This document shows positions 22,322 to 33,656 of a DNA stretch of 64,000 nucleotides, in pieces. Source of the stretch: Malus domestica (Eukaryota; Streptophyta; Magnoliopsida; Rosales; Rosaceae); the NCBI RefSeq assembly GCF_042453785.1, contig NC_091661.1:25907501-25971500 (forward strand). The letters are read 5' to 3'. Position numbers and translations under genes: made by a program. Position 1 is the first letter of the stretch, and every line of letters starts with the position of its first letter. The notes under the pieces are model-generated. The model did no database searches and was not told the origin of the DNA. It worked only from the letters and a program-made list of their open reading frames with translations.

Positions 22322-23215
22322 AGTTTTGACGTTGCAAGTACGTATCTCCTTTCCTAGAAAGAAAAACTTGAGCACTTTGAACATCCTCTTGGTGGTTTTA
22401 GTCGCCTTATCATATTACGGATACATTTATCTTCTCCGACTTAAATGATTGGCTGAACGAAGTTGAAGAGAAAGGAGAAAGAAAAATACCCTCGAATGTA
22501 ACCAATGAAAACCTCGACCAAGGTAATTCATTATACATCCAATACCAATTTGAGGTTCTTTTTTCCTCATGATCAAGAAAATGGTGTCACCAAATCCAAT
22601 AAGATTCTCCGCTTTACAAAGTGATTGTTTCCACGATTCAAATCCGTGATTTTTTTGTCACAAAAGAGCAATATTTTCGTTGCGCCAAAACTCGGCCTCT
22701 TGTACCCTATATTAGTATGACTAGCAAATCGAAGACCAGTCAGTCCTTACAGTTGCAACATCCTTGAAATGTTATTCTGCGCATGACTTCTTCAAGCCGA
22801 TAAAATATAACAATTTCGACGGCGTGACAACGTTCAAACAAAATTTTAGCGTGATGGCTCGTTGAAATTTATTTGAACATTTTGCACATGCTTGACTTTG
22901 GTCCTTTGTTTCTTACAAAATAAAAATTACAAAGAAGAAATTACCCTTCCTACGTCATGTGCAATGTATATTGAACCTCTTTTTTGTTTGAGAAAATTGG
23001 GGAATTGATTTCTAGACGTTGACTGAATTGGAGTTTTGGTATTTCAATTAAGAATTTACGAGTATAGATCTTTGAACTTATTATGATATTTTGCGATGAT
23101 CTTTTTGAGTTTGAAACTTCTGATCCTTGTTTTTATCGAAAATGATCATTACCCCACATTATAGCATGTTTAAGAAATAATGCTCATCAATTAGGTCATA
23201 GTTTAGGAATCGATG
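22322..23215. repeat. Large tandem duplication, unit B
   Basis: Begins with gttttgacgttgcaagtacg and repeats the block order of unit A (cctttcctagaaagaaaaac, gaggttcttttttcc, catgacttcttcaagccg, gaattggagttttg). The units are diverged by many substitutions and small indels, so the event is not recent. Confidence 0.8.
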
Positions 23216-24204
23216 GTCCATTTTTGGCTTTTTGTTTAAGCATAAATTGAATAGACAAAAGGAGAAGGAGAAAGAAACTAGGCCGTGTGAAAAGGTTTGT
23301 GAATTGTGACACCAAATTACAAGGCAAAAAGAGCATGCAAGAAGTTGAGGTCAACAAAATCCTCCTACTACCATGTTCACTAACAAAATCTTATTAAATA
23401 TTTTCCTTTTGTATGAATTAAATCATGATGAAAGGAGGAATGAATTTTATGGAATTTTCCTTGCTCCCTCAGTGGGCCTAATTACTTACTTAATTATGTT
23501 TAAGTGCGTGTCACCATCACCAACACCAACAAAGATTGACTAATTTTAGTCCAACTGGTCCTACCCTAGGACAGCCAGGGCCCTATAAAGTTCTAGAGAG
23601 TTAGTATATATTGACTTTTTTTAACCCTTACAACTCCATATTCAAGTGGCTAATTCACCATTCCAACTGTTTGATCAATCCTTCAAATTTGTAACGCAAT
23701 TGAGTTACTCATGTTTATTTTCCCACACTTTTCACTTGTTTAGCCAAAACAAATGAGAAGAAAATATAAACGCGAAATTATTTTCCCAAATAGTGTGTTT
23801 GAACCAGAAATTTCAAAGATTCATACTAAATTGGTAGAAATTCCCAACAAAACATTAGAAGATGATTAAAGATGCACTTACTGACTTACATGAGCATTAC
23901 AAAGCTAATAAGTAACGAATTTTTAGAGTTGATTTGGGGTTACTTAAACTTCTCAAAAAAGTTTTTCATAGTTGTTTATTTTCACATCGGAGCAGAAACA
24001 GTTTTTTAAAAAATGCATATCAACCCAAACTACTCATTTCAAGTAGTTTGCATGTAGTTATTTCAAATCTTCTGTCTAATGTTTTGTGCTGTATTTCTAA
24101 TTAAATTAACCTAAATTCCGAGCTACTTAAAATCTGGTTATTATTTCAATAGTTTCCTTCCCTTTCTCCTCCACAATACATACACTAAGAAATATGAGCC
24201 ATCC

Positions 24205-24367
24205 TTTTTTTTAGGTACATTGATATTTTTACATTAAAAGGAATGAGAGTTCGGTTAAGTCACACAGACAGTCTAATTTGGTATCGAATTCGCCATCTAC
24301 GAGATTCGAACTTAAAACCTCTCACTTCCATGTGAAAAAAAATATCATCAGACCGTAGTACTGAGTG
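24205..24367 (-). mobile_element. SINE copy (ggtctagtggtatt family)
   Basis: Plus strand: poly(T), acattaaaaggaatgagag, ttcggttaagtcacac, ggtatcgaattcgccat, agattcgaacttaaaacc, tctcacttccatgtgaa and cagaccgtagtact. On the minus strand it starts with AGTACTACGGTCTG, has a B-box-like GTTCGAATC and ends in poly(A). Confidence 0.75.
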
Positions 24368-24706
24368 TCAAATACGAGTCATCTTTGATACACACTAATA
24401 CAAGAAGGAAAATTGCAATCTCGTATTGGAATAGATTTAAATTTGTTTTCCAAGTTCACGTGGCGGCGTCACAGATGAAATATGTAACGGGACCATCGAC
24501 AAAGACGTTTGATGATCATTCATGTTGCATAATATTTAAAGTATTGAAGCCACAATTATAATTGTCGACGGTCTTCCACAAGCATCTCAATAAATATATA
24601 ATCCGCGCAGTAGAGGTGGTCACCGGCCACCCCCAGTCCACAATCCATATATTGCGTTCATACTCTTATACAAAAATAACAGCAGCATGCATATATTTAT
24701 AGAAAA

Positions 24707-24863
24707 ACTAATGAAAATGGTTTGAAAACTTTGAATTTTAACGATAAGGATAAAATAAAGGGTAAAATGAATAGTATCAAAATTAATTTTTTAGTGTAAA
24801 AATTGAGATTTTTGGTTTTTATTAAAATAAACAGTACTGTGAGCTTTTCGTTAAAGTTCTCTA
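24707..24863. mobile_element. MITE (tttttcgttaaaa family), longest copy
   Basis: Contains actaatgaaaatggtttg, ttttaacgataaggat, aaaatgaatagtatcaaa and gagcttttcgttaaagttc. Fragments of the same element lie at 15338-15443 and 51158-51294. Confidence 0.6.
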
Positions 24864-24953
24864 TATTCATTTATAAATGTTATGCTTTCGTATTAAAGTC
24901 TCTCATTACCCAGTGAGGCTCTGCTTTAATTTATGGACACGTACTAGACATGC

Positions 24954-25130
24954 TTTTTTAGTTTTTTTTAGAACATTGATATTTTAACAATAATTATATG
25001 AGAGGAAGTTTAGCTAAACTACATAATGAACAATTTAATTTGGTATTGAATTCGTCATTCAATAAATTCGAACTTAAGACATCTCACTTTTAAGTGAAGA
25101 AGATTATTACTAGACCGTAATATTGAGCGA
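24954..25130 (-). mobile_element. SINE copy (ggtctagtggtatt family)
   Basis: Plus strand: poly(T), gaggaagtttagctaaac, ggtattgaattcgtcat, aattcgaacttaagac, tctcacttttaagtgaag and ctagaccgtaatattg. Same order and orientation as the copy at 24205-24367. Confidence 0.7.
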
Positions 25131-25464
25131 CTAGCCATGCCTTTTATGTGAGAGAAATTTATGTATGACAAGGGTGTTTTAGCCGTTAGATTTTTGTTCA
25201 AAAGAAGAAGAAGAAGATATAATGGTTAAACAACCTGAGCATATATACCTTATCTCATACTCCAAAACGCCTTAGAACTTTTGTTCCCAGTCATAAGTAG
25301 ACGCCCTTTCTGTGTAGGGAGGGAATGAAAAAAAAAAATTAATGATATGGTTCAGTACAACAAGTGTTATATAATTGGTTGAAATTTTTTCAAATTTCCA
25401 ACCACATATGTTATAACTTGGTGCACCAGGCCGTGTTTCTATCATTTAGAAAATCTCTCGGAGA

Positions 25465-25643
25465 AGGAGGAGGATTCTTTTTACTTCTAATCTCTCTCCC
25501 TTCATCTCCTCATATTTGAACGGTCACAGTTAAGTTACGTCAACATCTTTTTATGATTTATTTATAGGGGCAATAAAACAAAAAGTAATGTGTGAGAGGA
25601 GGAAAGGGATGAAGATGAGAATGGGAGGAGAGAGAATCCTATT
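25465..25643. mobile_element. Hairpin MITE (same family as 15810-16030)
   Basis: Inverted ends aggaggattc and gagagaatcct. The core includes gaacggtcacagttaag and tacgtcaacatc, matching the core of the copy at 15810-16030. Confidence 0.65.
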
Positions 25644-26596
25644 TTTTCGGAAAATGGATCTTGATCCTACACGTGTCGATTGATTTAGAGAACACATGGG
25701 CTTAACGAATTTTGCAGCCTTGTTTGAATTTCCGAGTCAAAGTGTTGGACGTGTAAACTAAACTGAGATTCAAAGTTGCAGACTCTAGTACTTTTCTTGC
25801 CCTTTCGTGATGGACCATACCTTATGACTCATGACATGGGAAAATTCTCTTTTTTTCTCTAAATATTTGGTGTCTTGTGTGCCACAAAACATACTGCTAC
25901 TGGCTACAGCTCTCAAGTACAAACCGCAGGCTGCAAATCATCGGCTGACTTCGCAAAAAGCAGAAGAAAGAAAACACATTTATTAGGAAATCCCTATGGT
26001 TTTTGGAAAGCCAAACTTTTGTGTCACATTCTTTGACTCTCTCATCTGCCAAGACAGTATTGTCATGCACCCTTCTGTGAATGAGGACACCCACCCAAAT
26101 GAATTGTGCCTTGTTCAAATCACATCACAAATACTCAATCGCTTGTTCAGTTGACTGGTCCGATCATTTAATATTAATAAGCACATTGATTATTGACATG
26201 TTATTCATATTATTGATACTGTTGAAACTTATATAGCAAGTAACTGACAACGTGATATTATCTAATTCGCTAATTTTACGGTATGACCCTAGTTGAATGC
26301 ATTGGCATGCACATTTAAAAGTAAAAAAAATAATAAATAAAAAAAATTAGGCATTACTTGAAAATTGCAACCAAGGGCTACATTTTTCTAGCTGTTAGTG
26401 TTTACAAAATGTTACACTACAGCAAGGTTAGATGGAACCCCCTAAATCTCTAGTCTTTTTACAACCCCCAATGGTAAAAATCCTAATTAAATCCATCCAA
26501 ATTATCCTCTAAAAATTTGACAAAATTTGAAGAAATAATTCAATTCTTTCTATTCGATTTTTTCTTTCATGGGAAGGAAGCACATTTTACTCACTC

Positions 26597-29017
26597 TTAC
26601 TCTGCAGACACAATGGAGTTTCCACCACTAGATATGTTGCCGGGGCTTTCATCGCAGAGAGCAAACGCCCTCTCCAAATTCGCCACAATGTCCGCCATCG
26701 TCGGCCTATCTTTCCCTTCCAAATTCACGCAATGCATTGCGGTATACGCCATCAGCTCAATCGCCTCCGATTCATTCACCTCCGGCGGCCCAACCCGCCT
26801 GTCCAAAACCCTCACCAACTCCCCGCTCATAATCGCCGGCACTGCGAAATCCACCACGCTTATAGGCGTCCCCTCGTTCTCCGCATCCTTAAATATCGCC
26901 CTCTTCCCCGTCAGAAGCTCCAATAGCACCACACCAAGTCCATAGACATCGCTCTTTGCTGTCAACAAGTTGAGTCCATAGTACTCCGGATCAATGTAGC
27001 CAACCGTCCCTGCCGCCTTCGTTGGCCTAAAATCCGCCTCTGAGTCCGGCCCCATCAACGACAACCCGAAATCAGACACCCTCGCGGTCCAAGTCGCGTC
27101 GAGCAAGATATTCGATGATTTGATATCTCGATGAATGATAGGCGGCACGGCGTAATTGTGCAGATACTCAATGCCTCTTGAAGCATCCAATGCAACCTTG
27201 ATCCTCACTCTCCACGAATTCAACAAACTGCTACTCCTCTCCACATTGTTCTTGTCATGCAAGTGATCGAAAAGCGCACCGTTTTTCATGTACTCATATA
27301 CCAAAAGCCTCTCATCCCTCTCTTCGCAATATCCGACAAGCCTCACGAGGTGCTTGTGATGAACTCTCGACAAGAACGCAACTTCCGAATCGAATGCGCT
27401 CTCCTTCTCCTGAAACTTCTTCATCTTCGAGGCCGTTTCGCCTCGCTTGATCGCAACTTCCCGGCCGTCTTGCAGTTTGCCCCTATATACAACTCCGAAG
27501 CTTCCGGAGCCAATCTTGTTCTCCATTGAGAAGTCATTCGTGGCGCCCGCGAGCTCGGACAGTGAAAACTCCTCCGCCCTGTCAGGATGCTTCGAGGATG
27601 TTCCGCTCCTCTGCCGCCGCATGATCCTCGAGCCCTGGCGGCGGATGGTGGACGATCTCGACGGAGGACTATTGTTTGACGTTGTCCCATTGCCATTGTT
27701 TGAGCTTGCAGCTCTAGTAATTGTCGGCTGAACTGAATTATGAATCTTCTTGTTCCCAAAACAACCGCCAATCCACAAACAATAAATAACTGTACAAATA
27801 CCTGCAAATCCTCCGACAGAACCCACAATGGCAAACACCAATAAACCCGTAGTCAACGTCGCAGACCGCCGCGTTGACGTCTGTGGCGGTGTTGATGGCG
27901 GCGGTGGTAATGCTGGTGGGGGCACTGAAATTGGAGAAAAACAGCGGTTGCAAATGTTACCAGTACCAAAACAGAGTCTTTGAGACTGAGGGTAAATTCC
28001 ACATTCACTGCAGGAGGAATTGACACAAGAACCGGGGAGAATTTCGGGCAATTCGAGCTCCACCCCTGATTCTGAACCGGAGAGAATGGGCCAGCCCGGA
28101 CCCCAACAAACAATCGAAAAATTCCTGGTGGTTAATCCACATATGAAATCCGACCCAGAAGCTAAAATTTGAAAAGACACTCCATTTGTTTTGTTAATTG
28201 AAAACTGGCCCATTCCTCCCCAGCAGACGACTGTTTGATTATGAGTTCTGATTGCGCAGCTGTGATTTCCTCCGAGTGACAGAGCGGAGTACTCAAAAGG
28301 CGAGCCGGAAGGGGCGTTCAATTGACCGCCGCCATTTCTTCCCCTGCATACCAGAAGCCCGGTGATGTTGATCCCGCACACATGCGAGTCGCCAGCTGTG
28401 ATGGTCTCCATTGACATGTTTCCGAACCCGTGTTGTATTTCTTCCGCCATTGCAGTTGCTCTGCCCCAGCATCGAACCTGGAGGCTGGGTTTCAGAATTC
28501 CGCAAGAGAAGCCCGATCCAGATGAAATCGAGGAGAATTGGTCCGCCCTAGATGGCATTTTGGGCACGTCGTTGGGCCGCCAGCATTCTACGGTGTCTGT
28601 GTCGACGGTTCTGGCGCAGATATGGTCGTCGCCGACTGCGAGATTTTCTAACGGAACGGTTCTGTTGAAGTAAAGGCGTTTGGATTGGAAGGTGGACTTT
28701 TGGGAGGTGATGTTGTCCCAGCAGAGGAGGCTGTATCCGCCGGAGCGGATGCCGCAGAGGGAGGTTCGGCCGCCGGAGATGGCTGAGAATGAGATGTTGG
28801 GCTCGACCTCGACGGTTTGGCCGCGGCGGTAGCAGACGATGCGCAGCCGCGGTTGGTCCGAAACGACACCACAGACGGTGCCGGTAGCGGATATTACGGC
28901 GAGGGTTGAGCCGGAGCCGAGGGCATGAGCTGGTGGTGGGATAACGGCGAAGAGGATGGCGGCGGTGACGATGATGAAGGTGGTGGTGGGGAGGGAGGAG
29001 AAGTGTAGTTTCGTCAT
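26597..29017 (-). CDS. CCR3: CRINKLY4-related receptor-like kinase (CCR3/CCR4 type)
   Basis: Intronless gene of 806 residues. CRINKLY4-related kinases are plasma-membrane receptors with a predicted propeller ectodomain. Signal peptide about 1-32; ectodomain with Crinkly-type repeats rich in Gly, Cys and Trp (37-310; e.g. VCGV, SLLCWDN, VRCWGR, VVCWGG, IVCWGPGWP); a short Cys-rich segment (331-360); a Pro-rich stem (364-380); one membrane helix (about 388-417); a kinase domain from about 497 with GSGSFG (503-508), VAIK Lys524, HRD 629-631, DFG 649-651 and GTVGYIDPEYY (670-680). All catalytic residues are present, so the kinase should be active. The frame stays open upstream to 29251, but the ATG at 29017 is chosen because it begins a normal signal peptide and the extra residues are low-complexity translation of a GA-rich leader. 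CCR3 rather than CCR4 is a judgement from memory. Confidence 0.92.
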   Translation of the reverse strand: MTKLHFSSLPTTTFIIVTAAILFAVIPPPAHALGSGSTLAVISATGTVCGVVSDQPRLRIVCYRRGQTVEVEPNISFSAISGGRTSLCGIRSGGYSLLCWDNITSQKSTFQSKRLYFNRTVPLENLAVGDDHICARTVDTDTVECWRPNDVPKMPSRADQFSSISSGSGFSCGILKPSLQVRCWGRATAMAEEIQHGFGNMSMETITAGDSHVCGINITGLLVCRGRNGGGQLNAPSGSPFEYSALSLGGNHSCAIRTHNQTVVCWGGMGQFSINKTNGVSFQILASGSDFICGLTTRNFSIVCWGPGWPILSGSESGVELELPEILPGSCVNSSCSECGIYPQSQRLCFGTGNICNRCFSPISVPPPALPPPPSTPPQTSTRRSATLTTGLLVFAIVGSVGGFAGICTVIYCLWIGGCFGNKKIHNSVQPTITRAASSNNGNGTTSNNSPPSRSSTIRRQGSRIMRRQRSGTSSKHPDRAEEFSLSELAGATNDFSMENKIGSGSFGVVYRGKLQDGREVAIKRGETASKMKKFQEKESAFDSEVAFLSRVHHKHLVRLVGYCEERDERLLVYEYMKNGALFDHLHDKNNVERSSSLLNSWRVRIKVALDASRGIEYLHNYAVPPIIHRDIKSSNILLDATWTARVSDFGLSLMGPDSEADFRPTKAAGTVGYIDPEYYGLNLLTAKSDVYGLGVVLLELLTGKRAIFKDAENEGTPISVVDFAVPAIMSGELVRVLDRRVGPPEVNESEAIELMAYTAMHCVNLEGKDRPTMADIVANLERAFALCDESPGNISSGGNSIVSAE

Positions 29018-29114
29018 AGAAAAGAGTGGGGACTGACGGCATGGGTGGTGGGTTGGCGTGATCTGGTGTGCTTCATTGGAGGCGCTCTTTTGGAGTCTGC
29101 ATGTGCACAGACAC

Positions 29115-29160
29115 GGAGGAAGAGAGAGAAAGAGAGGAGAGAGAGAGAGGGGAAGAGGGA
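29115..29160 (-). repeat. GA-rich (CT-rich in gene sense) leader of the receptor kinase gene
   Basis: A run of GA dinucleotides on the plus strand, which is a CT-rich stretch about 100-145 bases before the ATG on the gene's strand. It probably lies in the 5' leader. Confidence 0.7.
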
Positions 29161-30675
29161 GATATTCCAAGTAGATTTTGGAGAGTTCAGAAACTGTTAA
29201 AAGACTCTTGATGTTGTTTCGCAGCATTGATATATCCCATGACGGAAACATTATCCTAATATTTAATTCCTTTCTTTTCTTTTCTTTCTTGTTTTTTTAT
29301 CCTTTTTTTGGTTGTTACTTTTTGAGGGGAGAGAAAATAGCTGATAAATAAATTCTTGTGGTTTTTTTCAAATATACGTTACTATACAAGTATGATAGTC
29401 CAATGGTCGAAATTTTGTAATTCTGTTAAGATACGGGTGGTAAATTTGTATTTCGGATGTGCTTAGTAGACGTTTCCACTGCCGTAAATTACATTACAGC
29501 TTGTAACGAAAAGAAATTGTACCTTTTTTGATACGTGGTGTTATCAAACAAAATTTTAAAACTGAAAGAACTTACATTTTTTTAGATTTGGTGTTGTCAA
29601 ACATTGAGAAGCAATATTCCGATAATTAGATTTTTTTTTTGTTATAATGAGAATAATCGAACATTTAGCCTAACTTAATTTTACTGTACTTTTCCAACTA
29701 CTCTCACACATTGAGTTAATCCTATTCCTAACTGATAAAACATAAAATTAATCTTTGTAGGTGAATCGGTGATATAAGTTATAACAATTTTTTTTTTCAA
29801 ATAAAAACAAATATGATTTAACCAAGAAAAATAAACAAATCATGTGAATTTTTAATTTTTTTTGTGAAGTTTTCTTTATGAAGGTGGGCGTCAAACGAGT
29901 GGACAAAATAAATCTGAATTACGCGCCTGAGAGGTGAAACACGTGCAATGTGCATGTTCCATGCAAAAAAAAGGTATTTCTGAAAAAGTGAAAAAAAAAA
30001 TGTAAGAGAGGTAGTAGGTGGTGATTCTTTTTGACCAAAATCTAATAATCTATGGCTGGTGTCAGGTAATTTTAAATTTTAAATATAATTTTAAGGATTA
30101 TCCCAAATTCCTATCTTCAAAGCTAGCAAAAATTTATTATCCGAAAACAAAATAAAACTAACAAGAATTTGAAAATTCAAAATTCAAATTAGAAACATAA
30201 TTAATGATTCAGTAACTATAAAAAATAATTAGTAATTGGGTTAGAGGAAAGAGGAATACAACAAAAATAAGTTAGCCAACCAAAAAACAAAAAGAGGAAA
30301 AGAAAAAAAAGATTTCTTTAGAAAACATAACATAGTAGATACATTATGTCATACAAAAATAAAGTTCTAGATACGTTATTGTTGTAAAAAAAAAAGGTAA
30401 ATTATTTTCCTAATTATTAAACAATAGAGAAATTATTTTTGTAGCTACATTAGCTTTGTAAAAATTGAACAAGAGGTATATTATATGCAAATGACATTTA
30501 CCATAGTGGTGGAAATGTGTTGAGCCTTACATGACAACGTGACTTCAAATCTCGTGACTAATCCAACAAAATCTATTTTTTGACAAAAAAAGAAGAATTA
30601 GTTTCCTCAAATTAAACAATGAGTAAATTAGTTTCGTAGATACATTAGTTTTGTTAATTAAACAATAAGTACATA

Positions 30676-30842
30676 TTTTTTTTTAGTACAACAATATATT
30701 TTACACTAAAGGAGGGAGAGTTCGGCTAAGCCACACACTGAGCAACTTAATTTAGTATCGAATTCGTCATTCACGAGATTCAAACCTAAGACCTCTAACT
30801 TACAATTGAAGAGGAATACCATCAAACCGTAGTACTGGGAGA
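30676..30842 (-). mobile_element. SINE copy (ggtctagtggtatt family), well preserved
   Basis: Plus strand: poly(T), caatatattttacactaaa, gagagttcggctaagcc, gtatcgaattcgtcat, gagattcaaacctaag, cctctaacttacaattgaag, gaataccatcaaaccgtag. This is one of the most complete copies and shows the full unit of about 165 bases plus tail. Confidence 0.75.
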
Positions 30843-31282
30843 TAACAATAAGTACATTATTAGTTTCACAAACTTTATACGGAAGGTAAATTATTTAAAA
30901 AAAATGATAGGTACATTATTTTTGTAATAAACGATTTAGTAGATAGACTATTTCATTAAAAAGTATACTTAAACTGAAAAATATTGTTTTTCTTTTCTTT
31001 TAAAAAAAGAGATATGTTGGTGACTTATGTACTGCATTCTTCCTTTACAGGGGTCGAAAAGACTCATAGATACATTGCAACCTCTCCCTGACCACAATCG
31101 TGTGATCCACCAATGTTAGAAACTGAACCCAGGATGTATCGTGTAGAATACATACATGAAATTCGTCTCTAAATTTTATGTAGTGAGGGAAACATAATGC
31201 ACATGATCAATTACAACCAAATTAATTACAAATGTGAAAATTATAAAATTCTCATACAACATACAATGGATTTATCCGAATG

Positions 31283-32122
31283 GGGTAAATCGCCAAAATG
31301 GTCCCTGAGAGTTGCATAACTCATCACTTTGGTCCCTGAGATTTCGAATCGATAAAAGTGGTCCCTGAGATTGTCCACCATCCATCATTTTGATCATTCC
31401 GTTAAAAACTCCGTTAAGTGTCCTGGAGCTCTTGGACGGAAGTTTAGGCAATTTTCAAAGTTTCGTAACTCAATCGTTTCTTAACCAAATTCGACCCATA
31501 ATATATCAAAATGTAGATAGGAAAGTGTAGAATAAGATTATACCTATTTCAAAGCCCAATGGTTGCCAGAGATGGTCGGAAAATAGCCTCAAAGTTGACT
31601 GGTCCGAGTGAAAACTTGAAAACTCGCCGGAAACTGGGTAAACTTTAAACGTTCATAACTTCTTCAATATTCAACGAAATCAAGTGATTTAAAAACGAAA
31701 ATCATACATCTCAACGAGAAGAAGAGAATGGTACATTTTTTGGTCGCTAACTCGCTTGGGTTTGGCCGGAAAACAGCTCGAAAGTGGCTGTCTTGGTCTC
31801 GAGTTAGCCACTTTCGAGCCGTTTTTCAGCCAAACCATGACGAGTTAGCCATCGAAAAAGGTACGGCCAAACCATGGCGAGTTAGCCATCGAAAAAGGTA
31901 CCATTATCTTTGTCTCATCGAGAAGTATGATTTTCGTTTTTGAATCACTTGATTTCGTTGAGTATTGAAGAAGTTGTGAACGTTTAAAGTTATCCAGTTT
32001 CCAGCGAGTTTTCAAGTTTTCATTCGGACCAGTCAACTTTGAGGCTATTTTCCGGTCATCTCCGGCAATCATTGGGCTTTGAAATATTAAGTTTAAAGGG
32101 AACCATTTTGGCGATTTATCCT
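31283..32122. mobile_element. Foldback/MULE-like element with long inverted arms
   Basis: Outer ends are inverted: gtaaatcgccaaaatggtcc on the left and aaccattttggcgatttatc on the right. Inside, a left arm of about 175 bases (31547-31721) is inverted at 31914-32086, from tttcaaagcccaatgg to attgggctttgaaa. The middle has two direct copies of gagttagccatcgaaaaagg. The left side also carries tggtccctgagatt-type repeats, unmatched on the right. A shorter relative is at 47262-47620. No transposase is encoded; the short open frames inside are incidental. Confidence 0.75.
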
Positions 32123-33324
32123 TTAGAATATTAGTGTTTTTTTTTTTAATAAAATCATTAATCCCCTTAAAATCCGAATAGAGAATAGGAGTATTTATGC
32201 ATTTGAAAAGGTAGAATATGTAAAGTCTAACATAATTATCAATTTATATGGAGTTTAGTCACTCAGTTTTATTTGAGTAAAAAAAAAGTCAAATTTTATA
32301 TCAAAAATATTAAGTTTAAAGGATTAAAATCATACTTTTAGAAAAATAAATTACCTGCAAAACAAAAGGAAATAAAAGTAAACTACCAGTAAAACAAAAA
32401 GAAATAAAAACGAAAGAGAAATTGGAACTTTTTGTAGGCTACAATATAGTCAAACACGCTTGATAGAGACCCCAGATAAAGGTGGGAGGTCGTTTTTTCA
32501 CTTTACAAATTTAACCAATATTTTCTTCCATCACCAAGAAAGTTTTCCTTCCTTTTTTCTTACTTAGGGTTTCCCATATGAAGGTTTCTATCTACCCAAA
32601 TTCGACAAGTTTAATGTGAACAGGCAACTGAATTGAAAACCCGTGATTCGTGTTTTGGCTGCAAATATATTTAAAAATAAAAAGTTTGAACATAAAATGT
32701 TAATTAGGAAACAACCTAAGTATTACGAAAATAGAAATTTTTATTAAACATCATCTTTACACGTGAACATATAATATATCGAATATAAAAATATCCAATG
32801 GATGTAAACACGTAGTCAGATATTCAAAATAAAATGTAATTCGTTTCATTCGTGTTGTAATTTGATGGCATAAATAAGATATAAACTAATTAATCACCAA
32901 AGAAAAAGATGTAAGTTATGACAATTAATTAGTTAAATATTGCATTGTTCTTTTGAATCTTTGACAAATTATAAACCATTGAAGATGAAGATACAACGTT
33001 CTATTTTCTTGTCTGATCACATTTCCACGCTTTGACGTGTGAAATTGACGGAGTCTTCCCCTCACATAACCAAACAAATATAGGAGACTGACTTTTCATT
33101 ACGTTGGTTCTGGGAGTGCTCTCAAGATCGTTGTGTGCATAATGCAAATTTTGTTAGAAAATGATAGGGCACGACAGGTTGTTAACTTACTAAAAACGCA
33201 GACATAATATTCCACAATTTAGGTTAGAAGTGCCTATAAATAAATCTCGTTTTTGCATAAGTGTGAGTTTGAACATGAGACCTACGCTTGTGCAAAATTA
33301 TACATCGCTCTTGCTGGTAGTATA

Positions 33325-33656
33325 TGTCAGTATATGAAGGTAAAAGAGTCTTACGGTGAAAGAAAAAATCTTGCACGGACTTATAAGAGTATAGTGGAAC
33401 CTCAACTTTGTTCATTGTATCAGAATAGGTTGACCCATGTGTGAAATGCAATAGCCACAAGGGCTGCACGTCATCAAATTTGTATTGTCCACATGTTTGG
33501 CTTGAAAATTTATTATACATGAGGAGACGTGTAAGGATGTAAAGGTAAAAGAGTTTCACATCAGTGAAAGAAAAAACTTTGCAATAACTTATAAAAAATT
33601 GAGCTACTTCTTATATTACCAATTAATTTTACAATTGAACCTCAACTTTATTCACA
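33325..33656 (+). mobile_element. TRIM retroelement, degraded
   Basis: Two direct repeats: 33325-33414 and 33530-33656. Both contain ggtaaaagagt, gtgaaagaaaaaa, cttataa and aacctcaacttt. A PBS-like word attgtatcagaat follows the first repeat, matching the usual tggtatcagagc (initiator Met-tRNA). The left repeat lacks about 35 bases (gagctacttc to attttac) present in the right one. No coding capacity, as expected of a TRIM. Same family as 51606-51949. Confidence 0.65.

Larger units (their letters stand above)
20595..26596. other. Intergenic region between the PLC2-like and receptor kinase genes
   Basis: About 6 kb with no gene recognised; the two flanking genes converge here. It contains a tandem duplication (21470-22320 and 22322-23215), SINE copies (24205-24367 and 24954-25130), a MITE fragment (24707-24863) and a hairpin MITE (25465-25643). 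A cgatatt/aatatcg-rich stretch at about 21040-21290 resembles the repeat at 45950-46460. Confidence 0.55.

Noticed and set aside
26517-26945. 142-codon open frame on the plus strand
   Set aside because: It is antisense to the kinase domain of the CCR3-type gene and shows no family features; it arises from the GC-biased coding sequence of the real gene.
29018-29251. N-terminal extension of 78 residues for the receptor kinase
   Set aside because: The extension is translated from a GA-rich leader and precedes a normal signal peptide at the ATG at 29017; receptor kinases start with the signal peptide.
31728-32072. Open frames on both strands near 31.9 kb
   Set aside because: They lie inside the foldback element, and their mutual similarity comes from its inverted arms.
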